NCBI RefSeq assembly: GCF_019966545.1
Contig: NZ_JAIMIC010000005.1
Span: 372,001 to 436,000, forward strand
Direction of reading: 5' to 3'
Length of the DNA: 64,000 nucleotides
Source: Heliomarina baculiformis
Lineage (GTDB): Bacteria; Pseudomonadota; Alphaproteobacteria; Rhodobacterales; Rhodobacteraceae
Every line of letters begins with the position of its first letter. The first letter of the stretch is position 1. A program made the position numbers and the translations under genes. Positions 1 through 8,293 of the stretch are shown here, piece after piece. Under the pieces are notes generated by a model. The model saw only the letters and a list, made by a program, of their open reading frames with translations. It was not told where the DNA came from and did not search any database.

Positions 1-491
1 AGTTCCTCGGCAACAAGCGCTGCCCGCAGGTCACCTACGAGGCGATGGAGGCGCTGGGCGGCATGGGCTATGTCGAAGACACGCCCCTGCCCCTCTACTA
101 CCGCGAGGCCCCGCTCAACGGCATCTGGGAAGGTTCCGGCAACGTGATCTGTCTCGACATCCTGCGCAGCCTCGACCGCGACCCGCTCGCCCGCGACGTG
201 ATGATCGCTGAACTGCGGGGCGCAACCGGTCAGAACAGTCAATACGACAAGGCCCTGAAAACCTACACTTCCCGCTGGGCCTCCCACCCCGAGGAATCCA
301 CCGCCCGCTGGTTCGCCGAGGATACCGCCCAGATGCTCGCCGCCGCGACGCTGATCCGAACCGCCCCCGCCGCGATCTCGGATGCCTATGTTGCCACCCG
401 GCTCGACCGCGACCGCGGCCAGATCACCGGCGCCCTGCCCGGCATCGACCACAAAGCCGTCCTGAACCGGCTATCCCCTTCTTTGGGTTAA
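1..491 (+). CDS. Acyl-CoA dehydrogenase, AidB-like, C-terminal part (truncated by window edge)
   Basis: Open from the first base; the frame beginning at base 3 gives 162 residues to a TAA at 489-491. The residues YREAPLNGIWEGSGNV are the typical C-terminal acyl-CoA dehydrogenase signature in which an Arg/Glu-rich loop precedes the FAD-contacting G-S-G-N segment; this spelling is usual for AidB-like or isovaleryl-type members. The family oxidises acyl-CoA thioesters at C2-C3 with FAD, or in AidB binds DNA with weak dehydrogenase activity. The N-terminal and middle domains lie outside the window, so the catalytic base and substrate cannot be judged. It converges on the oxidoreductase ending at 549, with two hairpins in between. 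Confidence 0.8.
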   Translation, partial: FLGNKRCPQVTYEAMEALGGMGYVEDTPLPLYYREAPLNGIWEGSGNVICLDILRSLDRDPLARDVMIAELRGATGQNSQYDKALKTYTSRWASHPEESTARWFAEDTAQMLAAATLIRTAPAAISDAYVATRLDRDRGQITGALPGIDHKAVLNRLSPSLG

Positions 492-509
492 AAATATCCC
501 GGGGGTGAA

Positions 510-544
510 TTGGCCCGAACGGGCCAAGAGGGGGCTGGCCCCCT
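510..544. terminator. Tandem hairpins between convergent genes
   Basis: Two adjacent perfect inverted repeats lie in the 57-base gap between convergent genes: TTGGCCCG-AA-CGGGCCAA at 510-527 and AGGGGGC-TG-GCCCCCT at 529-544. Neither is followed by a long T run, so this is a candidate bidirectional terminator or 3'-end stabiliser rather than a classical intrinsic terminator. Confidence 0.5.
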
Positions 545-548
545 TCCC

Positions 549-2972
549 TCAGGCCCGCAGGCGAAGTCCATCGGGATCGAAAGGCGGCTGTTCCAGCACC
601 GTTGCGCGATGCGGCTGGCCCAGCACCATCACCTCGACCTGCTCACCGGGCTTCGGATCGCGCAGGCTGGCAAGCGCCAGGGACCTGTTTACCCCGTAGC
701 CATAGCCGCCCGAGCTGACCCGCCCGATCCCGACGCCCGCGCGAAATACCGGTTCTCCGCCGGTGGCGTCGGCCCCTGACGCCGCAACATCCGCCTCATC
801 CAGCGCAAGGATCACGAGGCTCTCGCGCGTGGGCATGTCGATCACCTCGACCAGAGCGGCGCGATTCAGAAAATCCTTGTCCATCTTACACAACCGCGAC
901 AGCCCGACCTCCTGCGGCCAGTACTCGGGGCTGTACTCGCGTCCCCAGGACCCATAGCCCTTTTCCAGCCGAAGGCTCATCAGCGCACGTGCCCCGACCG
1001 GCCCGGCCCCGAGGCCGCGCCCCGCTTCAAGCAGCGCCTCGTAGAGCCTCACCTGATCGCTTTCGGCGCAATGCAGCTCCCACCCGAGATCGCCGGTAAA
1101 GGACACCCGCAGGGCTACGCAATCGACCCCGGCCAGCGTGATCCGCGCCGAGCGCATGAACGGGAAATCCGCCGTTGCAAGCGATTGGTTGGTCAACCCT
1201 TGCAACAGATCCCGCGACAGGGGACCGGCCACATTGAAACCGCAGACCGCCTCGGTCAGGCTCTCGAACACCGTGCCCTCGGGCAGCGGCACCTGCTTGA
1301 AAAAGCGCTGGTGAAACCGTTCCGCCATGCCCGAGCCGATCACCCAGAACTCCTCCGCGCCCAGCCGGGTCACGGTGAAATCCCCGGCGATTCCGCCGCG
1401 CTTGCCGATCAGCGGCGCAAGGCAGGACCGACCGACCTCGCGCGGCATATTGTTGGCAAACACCGCGTTCAGCCACACCTCGGCCCCCGGGCCCTTGCAG
1501 CGATACTTGGCAAAGTTCGAGATATCGATGATCCCCGCCTTTTCCCGCAACATCCGCGCCTCGGCGCCAACCGGTTCCCACCAGTTCTGACGCTTGAACC
1601 CTGCGGTTTCCGTCACGCCCGGTTCAGAGGCGAACCATTGCGGGTGTTCCCAGCCGTAGTTCAGGCCGAATACCGCCCCCATCTGTTTTTGCATGTCGTA
1701 AACGGGGCGGGTGCGTACAGGCCGACCGGCCGGGCGTTCCTCGTTCGGGAAATGGATCGCGAAACGGGTGGTGTAGACCTCTTGCACCTTTGCCTTTGTA
1801 AATGCCTTGTCCGCCCAAGAACCAAAGCGCGCGATGTCCCATGGGAAAAGATCATATTGCATCTCTCCCTCGATCATCCATTGCGCCGCCATCAGTCCCA
1901 TGCCGCCGGACTGGGAGAAGCCCGGGATAATCCCGTTGCAGCAGAAATAATTGCTCAACTCAGGCACCGGACCAAAAAGCACGTTGGAATCCGGCGACCA
2001 TATCATCGGGCCGTTGATGACCCGCTTGATCCCCGCCGTGCCCGCCACCGGAACACGGTCGATCGCGCGCATCACGTTCGGCTCGATACGTTCGAGATCG
2101 TCGGGGAACAGGTCGTGGCCGAAATCCTGCGGCGTGCCGTCTTCGGCCCAGAACCGCATGTCCTTTTCATAGGCGCCGATGAGCAGCCCGTCGCCCTCGT
2201 GCCGCAGATAGTATTCGCCGTCGCGATCCGCGACCGAAGGCAAGAGCCGCCCCATCGCCGCGATCTCGGGGATGCGTTCCGTCACGAAATACTGATGCTC
2301 GGTCGGTTGCAAAGGCAGGGTCAGACCCGCCAGTGCAGCAACTTCGCGCCCCCAGAGTCCGGCGGCATTCACCACCCATTGCGTGTGGATATCGCCCTTG
2401 GTCGTGCGCACGATCCAGCTTCCGTCCGGTTGCTGTTCGGTCGAGGTGACAGGCGTGTGGCGGTGGATTTCCGCACCGCGCTGGCGCGCCCCGGCCGCAT
2501 AGGCCATTGTCACGCCCGACGGGTCGACCTTGCCTGCTTCGGGTTCCAGCATGATACAGCGGATGCCGTTGAAATCGACCAGCGGGTGCAGGCGCTCGGC
2601 CTCGTCCCGCGAAATCTCGGCGAAATCGAACCCGTAGTTCTTGGCCTTGGCCGCTTGAAGCCTCAGCTGATGTTCCCGTGCCTCGGTCTGCGCGAGGTAC
2701 AGATACCCCGAGCGGTACACCCCACAGCCCTGCCCGGTTTCGCGCTCAAGTTCCTCGTAGAGGTTCATGGTGTAATACTGCAGCCGCGAGATATTGGTGT
2801 TGTCGTGCAGACCGTGAATATTCGCCGCCGCGTGCCATGTGGACCCCGATGTCAGCTCGTCCCGTTCCAAGAGGACAACATCAGTCCATCCAAGCTTGGC
2901 GAGATGATACAGAATGGAGCATCCGATCACGCCGCCCCCGATAACTACTGCCTGTGCGTGGGTCTTCATCAT
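549..2972 (-). CDS. FAD-dependent oxidoreductase with GcvT domain (dimethylglycine/sarcosine dehydrogenase-like)
   Basis: An 807-residue protein of the dimethylglycine dehydrogenase/sarcosine dehydrogenase family, which demethylates N-methylated glycines and passes the one-carbon unit to tetrahydrofolate. The N-terminal DAO domain (about 8-370) starts with the dinucleotide fold GGGVIG (12-17) and has GSTWHAA, whose His47 is the residue that covalently holds FAD in characterised relatives. A linker (FAO_M-like) and a folate-binding GcvT-type aminomethyltransferase region (about 425-800) follow. ATG at 2972 is followed by a second ATG at 2969; either could be used. It is divergent from a paralogue at 3218 of nearly equal length. 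The exact substrate (dimethylglycine, sarcosine or another methylamine) cannot be told from sequence. Confidence 0.85.
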   Translation of the reverse strand: MMKTHAQAVVIGGGVIGCSILYHLAKLGWTDVVLLERDELTSGSTWHAAANIHGLHDNTNISRLQYYTMNLYEELERETGQGCGVYRSGYLYLAQTEAREHQLRLQAAKAKNYGFDFAEISRDEAERLHPLVDFNGIRCIMLEPEAGKVDPSGVTMAYAAGARQRGAEIHRHTPVTSTEQQPDGSWIVRTTKGDIHTQWVVNAAGLWGREVAALAGLTLPLQPTEHQYFVTERIPEIAAMGRLLPSVADRDGEYYLRHEGDGLLIGAYEKDMRFWAEDGTPQDFGHDLFPDDLERIEPNVMRAIDRVPVAGTAGIKRVINGPMIWSPDSNVLFGPVPELSNYFCCNGIIPGFSQSGGMGLMAAQWMIEGEMQYDLFPWDIARFGSWADKAFTKAKVQEVYTTRFAIHFPNEERPAGRPVRTRPVYDMQKQMGAVFGLNYGWEHPQWFASEPGVTETAGFKRQNWWEPVGAEARMLREKAGIIDISNFAKYRCKGPGAEVWLNAVFANNMPREVGRSCLAPLIGKRGGIAGDFTVTRLGAEEFWVIGSGMAERFHQRFFKQVPLPEGTVFESLTEAVCGFNVAGPLSRDLLQGLTNQSLATADFPFMRSARITLAGVDCVALRVSFTGDLGWELHCAESDQVRLYEALLEAGRGLGAGPVGARALMSLRLEKGYGSWGREYSPEYWPQEVGLSRLCKMDKDFLNRAALVEVIDMPTRESLVILALDEADVAASGADATGGEPVFRAGVGIGRVSSGGYGYGVNRSLALASLRDPKPGEQVEVMVLGQPHRATVLEQPPFDPDGLRLRA

Positions 2973-3217
2973 GCTGCCCTCATTGCCGGTTTGCGCCCAA
3001 CATGAGGCGCTGAGTTACGGAACATATGCCATTTAGCGACTTTGCCCGTCGCTGTGAGACAAGGCAGCACGAAAATTAGCGCCCTTTCTGACAGGATCTT
3101 TGTAGGGCTCTTCTTGCCCATTGAAAATTCAAAGACGACGGATTTTGTCGCAAAGTGACTAGCGGTTCACCAGCCCCGTCGCGAGTTTAAGCCCAAAGAA
3201 AGAATGAGGCGTAGACC
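2973..3217. promoter_or_regulatory. Divergent promoter region with paired GCGACTTTGC-like sites
   Basis: This 245-base gap separates the divergent oxidoreductase paralogues. GCGACTTTGC at 3036-3045 recurs in inverted orientation as GCAAAGTGAC at 3150-3159 (8 of 10 matching), each near one gene. The first also lies in AGCGAC-N7-GTCGCT (3035-3053). TTGAA-AA-TTCAA lies at 3121-3132. These are candidate binding sites for a shared regulator, by inference only; no regulator gene is adjacent. Confidence 0.35.
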
Positions 3218-5635
3218 ATGAAAACCACCACCCGAGTTGTCGTGATCGGCGGCGGCGTTGTCGGCTGTTCCGTGTTGTACCACCTGACCAAACTCGGATG
3301 GTCCGATGTGATGCTGCTGGAACGCTCCGATCTGACCTCGGGGTCCACATGGCACGCGGCGGGCGGGTTTCACACGCTGAACGGCGACACCAACATGGCG
3401 GCGCTTCAAGGCTATACAATCCGTCTTTACAAGGAGCTTGAAGAGATCACCGGCATGTCCTGCGGGCTGCACCATGTGGGCGGGATCACCTTGGCCGACA
3501 ACCGTGACCGCTTCGATATGTTGCTGGCCGAACGGGCCAAGCACCGGTTTATGGGGCTTGAGACGGAAATCGTCACCCCAGAAGAAATCAAGAAGATCGC
3601 GCCCATCACCAATACCGATGGCATCCTCGGCGCGCTGTATGATCCGCTTGACGGGCACCTTGATCCTTCGGGCACCACCCATGCCTATGCCAAGGCCGCG
3701 CGGATGGGGGGCGCGACGATCGAAACCCATTGCATGGTGAATGAGACCAACCAGCGCCCCGATGGAACATGGGACGTGGTGACCGACAAGGGCACGATCC
3801 ACGCGGAGCACGTGGTCAACGCAGGCGGGCTCTGGGCGCGCGAAGTGGGTGCGATGGCAGGGGTTTACCTGCCGCTGCACCCGATGGAGCACCAGTATCT
3901 CGTCACCGAGGAAATCCCTCAGATCGCAGAGATGATCGATGCCGGCGGCGAACATCCCCATGTGATGGACCCGGCGGGTGAAAGCTATCTGCGTCAGGAG
4001 GGTCGCGGCCTTTGCATCGGGTTCTACGAGCAGCCCTGCCGCCCCTGGGCTGTGGACGGAACACCGTGGAATTTCGGGCATGAGTTGCTGCCGGACGATT
4101 TTGACAAGATCGAGGATTCCATCGCCTTCGCCTATAAGCGCTTTCCGGTGCTGGAAACCGCCGGAGTCAAATCGGTTATCCACGGTCCGTTCACCTTTGC
4201 CCCTGATGGCAACCCGCTGGTCGGGCCGGTGCCGGGCCTGCAAAATTACTGGTCGGCCTGCGGCGTCATGGCCGGGTTCAGCCAAGGCGGCGGTGTCGGC
4301 CTGATGCTTGCCCAGTGGATGATCGAGGGCGAATGCGAGCGCGATACCTTTGCGATGGACGTGGCCCGCTTTGGCGACTGGATCAGCCCCGGCTATACAC
4401 GGCCCAAGGTGATCGAGAACTACCAGAAACGGTTCTCGGTATCTTATCCGAACGAGGAATTGCCTGCCGCACGGCCCAACCGGACTACGCCGATGTATGA
4501 CATCTTTACCGAAATGGGCGCGGTCTGGGGCCAGCAATTCGGACTGGAAGTGGTGAACTATTTCGCGCAAGGCACTGAACCTACTTATGAAACGCCCTCA
4601 TTCCGCCGCTCGGACGCCTTTGAAGCCACGGCCCGCGAAGTCATGGGCGTGCGCAACGGTGTCGGCATCAACGAGGTCCACAACTTTGGCAAATACCTCG
4701 TCACCGGATCGGGCGCGCGGAACTGGCTGAACCGCATCATGGCGGGCCGTATTCCGCAGCCGGGAAGGATCAGCCTGACCCCGATGCTGTCGCCCAAGGG
4801 CCGGCTGATCGGCGATTTCACTGTCTCTTGCCTCGCCGAGGACCGGTTCCAGCTGACGGCCTCTTATGGCGCGCAGGCCTATCATTTCCGATGGTTCAAG
4901 CAGCATAAGGTCGATGGCGTAACCGTCGAGAATATCTCGGATAAACGGAACGGTTTCCAGATCGCCGGTCCCAAGGCGCGGGATGTGCTGGCGGCCTGCA
5001 CACGGGCCGATATTTCTGACTTCAAGTTCCTTGACGTGCGCCCGATGACAATTGGCATGACCGAATGTCTGGTGCAGCGCGTAAGCTATACCGGCGACCT
5101 CGGCTATGAGATCTATTGCAATCCGATGGCGCAGCGGCAGCTTTGGACGACGCTATGGAACGAAGGTCAGAAACACGGCATGGTGCCCTTTGGGATGCGG
5201 GCGATGATGTCGCTGCGGCTCGACAAGTTCTTTGGGTCGTGGCTCAGCGAGTTTTCCCCGGATTATACGGCCGCCGAGACTGGGTTGGATCGCTTTATCT
5301 CCTTCAAAAAAGATACTGATTTTATTGGTAGAAAGCCAGCAGAGGAAGAACGTGAGAATGGCGCGGCCCGTCAGCTTGCCGCCTTTGAGGTCGAGGCCGA
5401 GGATGCCGATGTGCAGGGCTATGAACCGATCTGGCTGGATGGTTCGGTTCAGGGCTTCTGCACCTCGGGCGGGTATTCGCATTTCGCGGGCAAATCCATC
5501 GCACTCGGGTTCCTGCCGACGGAGCGGATTGCCGAAGGGCTGGCGGTGGAAATCGAGATCCTTGGCCAGATGCGCCCTGCGAACCTGATCACCACCCCGC
5601 TTTTCGATGCGGACGGGGCAAGGATGCGCGGCTGA
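3218..5635 (+). CDS. FAD-dependent oxidoreductase with GcvT domain (second paralogue)
   Basis: An 805-residue paralogue of the protein encoded at 549-2972, with the same order: dinucleotide fold GGGVVG (11-16), covalent-FAD motif GSTWHAAGG with His46, a central linker containing ARPNRTTPMYD, and a C-terminal GcvT/aminomethyltransferase region with YTGDLGYEIYC. The two share architecture and many blocks but differ enough to suggest different N-methyl substrates. ATG at 3218 was chosen because it starts just before the dinucleotide fold. The expected product chemistry is imine formation plus transfer of formaldehyde-level carbon to tetrahydrofolate in the cytoplasm. A molybdenum-cofactor nucleotidyltransferase-like gene follows 40 bases downstream. 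Confidence 0.85.
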   Translation: MKTTTRVVVIGGGVVGCSVLYHLTKLGWSDVMLLERSDLTSGSTWHAAGGFHTLNGDTNMAALQGYTIRLYKELEEITGMSCGLHHVGGITLADNRDRFDMLLAERAKHRFMGLETEIVTPEEIKKIAPITNTDGILGALYDPLDGHLDPSGTTHAYAKAARMGGATIETHCMVNETNQRPDGTWDVVTDKGTIHAEHVVNAGGLWAREVGAMAGVYLPLHPMEHQYLVTEEIPQIAEMIDAGGEHPHVMDPAGESYLRQEGRGLCIGFYEQPCRPWAVDGTPWNFGHELLPDDFDKIEDSIAFAYKRFPVLETAGVKSVIHGPFTFAPDGNPLVGPVPGLQNYWSACGVMAGFSQGGGVGLMLAQWMIEGECERDTFAMDVARFGDWISPGYTRPKVIENYQKRFSVSYPNEELPAARPNRTTPMYDIFTEMGAVWGQQFGLEVVNYFAQGTEPTYETPSFRRSDAFEATAREVMGVRNGVGINEVHNFGKYLVTGSGARNWLNRIMAGRIPQPGRISLTPMLSPKGRLIGDFTVSCLAEDRFQLTASYGAQAYHFRWFKQHKVDGVTVENISDKRNGFQIAGPKARDVLAACTRADISDFKFLDVRPMTIGMTECLVQRVSYTGDLGYEIYCNPMAQRQLWTTLWNEGQKHGMVPFGMRAMMSLRLDKFFGSWLSEFSPDYTAAETGLDRFISFKKDTDFIGRKPAEEERENGAARQLAAFEVEAEDADVQGYEPIWLDGSVQGFCTSGGYSHFAGKSIALGFLPTERIAEGLAVEIEILGQMRPANLITTPLFDADGARMRG

Positions 5636-5675
5636 GGGGCTGGACCGTCATATACGGGGCGCTTACACCCGAGCC

Positions 5676-6287
5676 ATGAAACCCGATCTGCCGATCATCC
5701 TACTTGCTGCCGGGGCCGCTGCGCGGATGCGCGGGCGCGACAAGCTGCTTGAACTTGTCGATGGTGTGAGCCTGCTGCGGCGGCAAGCAGAGATGGCGCG
5801 GCGGGTAACGACGGGGCCTGTTCTGGTCACCCTGCCACCGCCGCCCCATGCCAGGTATGCGGAATTGGAGGGAGTGGACGTGACAAAGATCATCGTCCCA
5901 AATCCTGAAGAAGGAATGAACGCTTCGATACGTGCGGGGTTTGCAGCACTACCCGACGGGACGGAAAGGGCAATGGTCTTGTTGGCTGATCTGCCGGAGC
6001 TGACCGAGGGCGACCTTAACGACGTCGTACAGGCTGCTGTTTCAAATAGAAAATTCAGGATTACTCGTGGCATGACCGACGACGGAAAACAGGGTCATCC
6101 CATCATCTTCGCTGCCCCGCTGTTCCACGAACTGACCCGCCTGACGGGGGACAGCGGCGGGCGTGAAGTCGTTGCGCAGAACGCGGATTCAATCAACCTT
6201 GTGCCCTTGCCGGGTCAGCATGCGAGGCGCGATCTTGATACGCCCGAGGACTGGGCCGCGTGGCGCCGCGAGAACCCGGACCGTTAG
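5676..6287 (+). CDS. MobA-like NTP transferase (molybdenum cofactor cytidylyl/guanylyltransferase-like)
   Basis: A 203-residue nucleotidyltransferase of the MobA/MocA type. The N-terminal signature ILLAAGAAARMRGRDK (residues 7-22) is the NTP-binding LAAG-x-x-x-RM-x-x-x-K loop. ADLPEL further on matches the metal-binding Asp region, and GHPIIF is typical of MocA proteins, which cytidylate molybdopterin for xanthine-oxidase-type enzymes. ATG at 5676 was taken because earlier starts add an unrelated stretch before the motif. No molybdoenzyme gene is visible nearby, so its client is unknown. It overlaps the convergent RTX gene by four bases. Confidence 0.75.
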   Translation: MKPDLPIILLAAGAAARMRGRDKLLELVDGVSLLRRQAEMARRVTTGPVLVTLPPPPHARYAELEGVDVTKIIVPNPEEGMNASIRAGFAALPDGTERAMVLLADLPELTEGDLNDVVQAAVSNRKFRITRGMTDDGKQGHPIIFAAPLFHELTRLTGDSGGREVVAQNADSINLVPLPGQHARRDLDTPEDWAAWRRENPDR

Positions 6288-7588
6288 GCGCAGGCGCGGA
6301 GCAGTTCCGCCTCGTGGCGTTTCAGTGAAAAACGTGCAGCGCGGTAGTCATCGAGACCGGCAACGGTTGCAAGCTCGGGGAACAACGCTTCGATCTCGTT
6401 CTGCTGATCGCGACCCATCGCCGACATGGTGCGGCTGGCGGGCTGGAAACTTTCGCTCCACACCCCGTCAGAGCGGATGATTTCGTGGTTGTCGAACATC
6501 AGGTGGACATAGGTGAGCGCGCCCGGGTTCCGGCGAGATACACCCGGTGCACCGACAAGGTGCTTGGAGGGCACCAGCACCTCATCCTCGCCGAACATCA
6601 GCTGTGCCTCGCCGGATTCGACCAGCATCCGGTGGTTGGGGCTGACCATCATGTCGCGCTCGGGACAGTTGGGGCCAAAAGCATCCTTGCGGATCATCAC
6701 CGGCGCGAAGGAGGGCGCGGTCCGAAGCTCGGCCACGCCGAGCTGACGCTGACCGATCCAGCGCAGCGGTTGCGGACCGTTATCGCGGGTATAGACGAGA
6801 TCGCCGGGCACGAGGGTTTCGACCGGACGCAGACCCCGCGTGGTTGAAATCAGGCTGCCGGGCGTGAAACAGACGACCTCGGTCTGGAAATTCTCGATAT
6901 CCTCGTAGTTGATATTGGCCCACTGGTCGCCGCGCTGCAGGGTGATCTGGCCGTTATAGCCATCCATCCCGTTGCTTTCCGGATTTTGCACCCAGCCGGT
7001 AATGTTCCAACCGTCTTCGATCAGGTTGGAGATATCGAGCGTATCGTTGTCGTCGCCGCCAGAGCCGCCCTTGACTGTTGTATTGAAATTCGTCGTCGTT
7101 TCACCAAAAGAAATGATGATGGTATCGCCATCGTCGCCGCCGTCGAGCACGTCATTGTCGCCACCGCCATAGATGACGTCATACCCGAGGCCGCCGTAGA
7201 CCTGATCATTTCCGTCGCCCGCGTAGATGACGTCATCTCCGGCACCGCCATCGATCGTGTCGTCGCCATTCTCACCATAAAGCGTATCGTTACCGTCGCC
7301 GCCGTAGATCTTGTCCTTGCCCGACCCTCCGTAAATACCATCATCGCCGCCTTCGCCGTGAAGGGTGTCATCACCGGATTGGCCATAGATCGCATCGCCG
7401 CCTTCGCCGCCATAGACCGTATCATTTCCGGCCCCCCCAAACACTGCGTCGGCCCCGCCATTGCCGTGAATGGTGTCGTCGCCCGCCTCTCCGTGCAGAG
7501 AGTCGCCGGCATTGCCGCCGGTGATCGTATCATTGCCGGCAGTGCCCTGCTTGAGCTGGGGTGTGTCGTCTTCCGGATTGCTGCTCAT
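6284..7588 (-). CDS. RTX calcium-binding repeat protein with C-terminal Hint domain
   Basis: A 434-residue acidic protein with two modules. Residues about 15-158 form sixteen near-perfect nonapeptide repeats of the GGxGxDxLx class, which fold into a calcium-loaded parallel beta roll. Residues about 241-390 form a Hint (Hedgehog/intein, Hint_2-type) domain beginning CFTPGSLI and containing the loops VETLVPGDLVYT and MVSPNHRM. There is no N-terminal signal peptide, as expected for type I secretion substrates read from their C-terminus. No type I exporter genes are in this window. Hint domains can self-cleave, but I see no clear terminal His-Asn pair at the C-end, so autoprocessing is uncertain. 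Proteins of this layout are frequent in Rhodobacteraceae; their substrate or role is generally unknown. Confidence 0.85.
   Translation of the reverse strand: MSSNPEDDTPQLKQGTAGNDTITGGNAGDSLHGEAGDDTIHGNGGADAVFGGAGNDTVYGGEGGDAIYGQSGDDTLHGEGGDDGIYGGSGKDKIYGGDGNDTLYGENGDDTIDGGAGDDVIYAGDGNDQVYGGLGYDVIYGGGDNDVLDGGDDGDTIIISFGETTTNFNTTVKGGSGGDDNDTLDISNLIEDGWNITGWVQNPESNGMDGYNGQITLQRGDQWANINYEDIENFQTEVVCFTPGSLISTTRGLRPVETLVPGDLVYTRDNGPQPLRWIGQRQLGVAELRTAPSFAPVMIRKDAFGPNCPERDMMVSPNHRMLVESGEAQLMFGEDEVLVPSKHLVGAPGVSRRNPGALTYVHLMFDNHEIIRSDGVWSESFQPASRTMSAMGRDQQNEIEALFPELATVAGLDDYRAARFSLKRHEAELLRACA
7115..7546 (-). repeat. 27-bp tandem coding repeats (16 RTX nonapeptides)
   Basis: Sixteen consecutive 27-base units encode the RTX nonapeptides of the protein at 6284-7588. 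Units at the ends are more degenerate (the last ones lose the glycine pairs), while the middle ones keep GG-x-G-x-D closely. Confidence 0.8.
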
Positions 7589-8110
7589 CGTTACTTAGCC
7601 GTTATCGTTTCAGGTACCACGATGCCTGACGCTCGCGGCCGTTGTTTCGTTCGCTTTTCGCCATTCTGGCAGCGATCATCCGATGTGACGGTGATCGGGG
7701 TGAAGCCGCGGAGAGGTAACAGACAAAGGTAAATTTGCCTTTTCTTGCCGTCCTCACGGGCTTGCGATGATGCGTGTTAATGCTGCAACTGCATCGATTT
7801 TGGGAAGGGAATATGGCTTTTTCGGGGTTTGCCCCGGGTTTTGTCTTGCATTTTACAAGGCTGGCTAAATCCGATCAAAAACTGTTCAGTTTCAACATTA
7901 TAGTTAACAACCTCAGGTGGCCGCACCCGTGCACAAAGCGTATGACATCTGTACACCCCCTGTGCACCCCCGCGCCCGAATTCACTAGTCGAAACGGCAC
8001 GACAAGCGTCCGTCACAGGAGATGTCTGACCGGCTACGGGAAAGACAACGCCTGCCAAGTTCGGATCTCGTAAAGGCGGCGCGCGGTGAAACAGGTGCCG
8101 TGATCGCCGG
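7589..8110. other. Intergenic region upstream of RTX gene and thi operon
   Basis: About 520 bases without a convincing gene; open frames here lack family motifs and ribosome binding sites. It must hold the promoter of the minus-strand RTX gene. The one distinctive element is a pair of 11-base direct repeats at 7950-7971, annotated separately. Confidence 0.5.
7950..7971. repeat. Tandem 11-bp repeat TGTACACCCCC / TGTGCACCCCC
   Basis: Two back-to-back 11-base units, TGTACACCCCC and TGTGCACCCCC, differ by one base. The same unit recurs at 32537-32569. The TGTACA core is itself palindromic and the period is about one helical turn. Confidence 0.6.
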
Positions 8111-8139
8111 TTGACAAAAAGGGGTCTCTGCCCGATGCA
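8111..8139 (+). promoter_or_regulatory. Sigma-70-type promoter of the thi operon
   Basis: A perfect -35 hexamer TTGACA at 8111-8116 is followed after 17 bases by a weak -10 GATGCA at 8134-8139. Initiation about seven bases further on would begin at 8146, exactly where the P1 helix of the TPP aptamer begins. That coincidence is the main support. Confidence 0.55.
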
Positions 8140-8145
8140 TGGGGC

Positions 8146-8290
8146 TGCGACAGGGGCGTCCGCATCTGCGGGCTGAGAAGCACCCTTTGAACCTGAACCG
8201 GATCATGCCGGCGGAGGAAGTTGCAAAACCTCAGCCCGCCGGTTTCTCGGATCGATGTTGCGGTTTTGATCTCCTCCCCGGCGAGGAGAG
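8146..8290 (+). ncRNA. TPP (THI-box) riboswitch with translational expression platform
   Basis: The aptamer spans 8146-8225. P1 pairs TGCGAC (8146-8151) with GTTGCA (8220-8225). P3 is CCGC/GCGG (8160-8171). The invariant cores CTGAGA (8173-8178) and ACCCTTTGAACCTGA (8182-8196) are present, followed by CCGGATCATGCCGG and GGAGGAA. Downstream, CTCCTC (8271-8276) is perfectly complementary to the thiM ribosome binding site GAGGAG (8283-8288). The alternative partner is in the aptamer: GCCGG plus GGAGGA (8207-8218, one bulged C) pairs with TCCTCCCCGGC (8272-8282). TPP binding would therefore free the anti-Shine-Dalgarno to close the site and stop translation. CAAAACC (8224-8230) and GGTTTTG (8262-8268) can form a further helix. 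Confidence 0.93.
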
Positions 8291-8293
8291 ACG

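Noticed and set aside
1071-3005. Long open frame (about 640 codons) on the plus strand opposite the oxidoreductase gene
   Set aside because: It is antisense to a well-supported FAD/GcvT gene, is rich in His/Arg low-complexity and has no domain; long antisense frames are expected at this GC content.
7115-7546. 27-bp periodic repeats considered as a CRISPR or minisatellite
   Set aside because: The units are in frame and encode RTX nonapeptides; there are no unique spacers.
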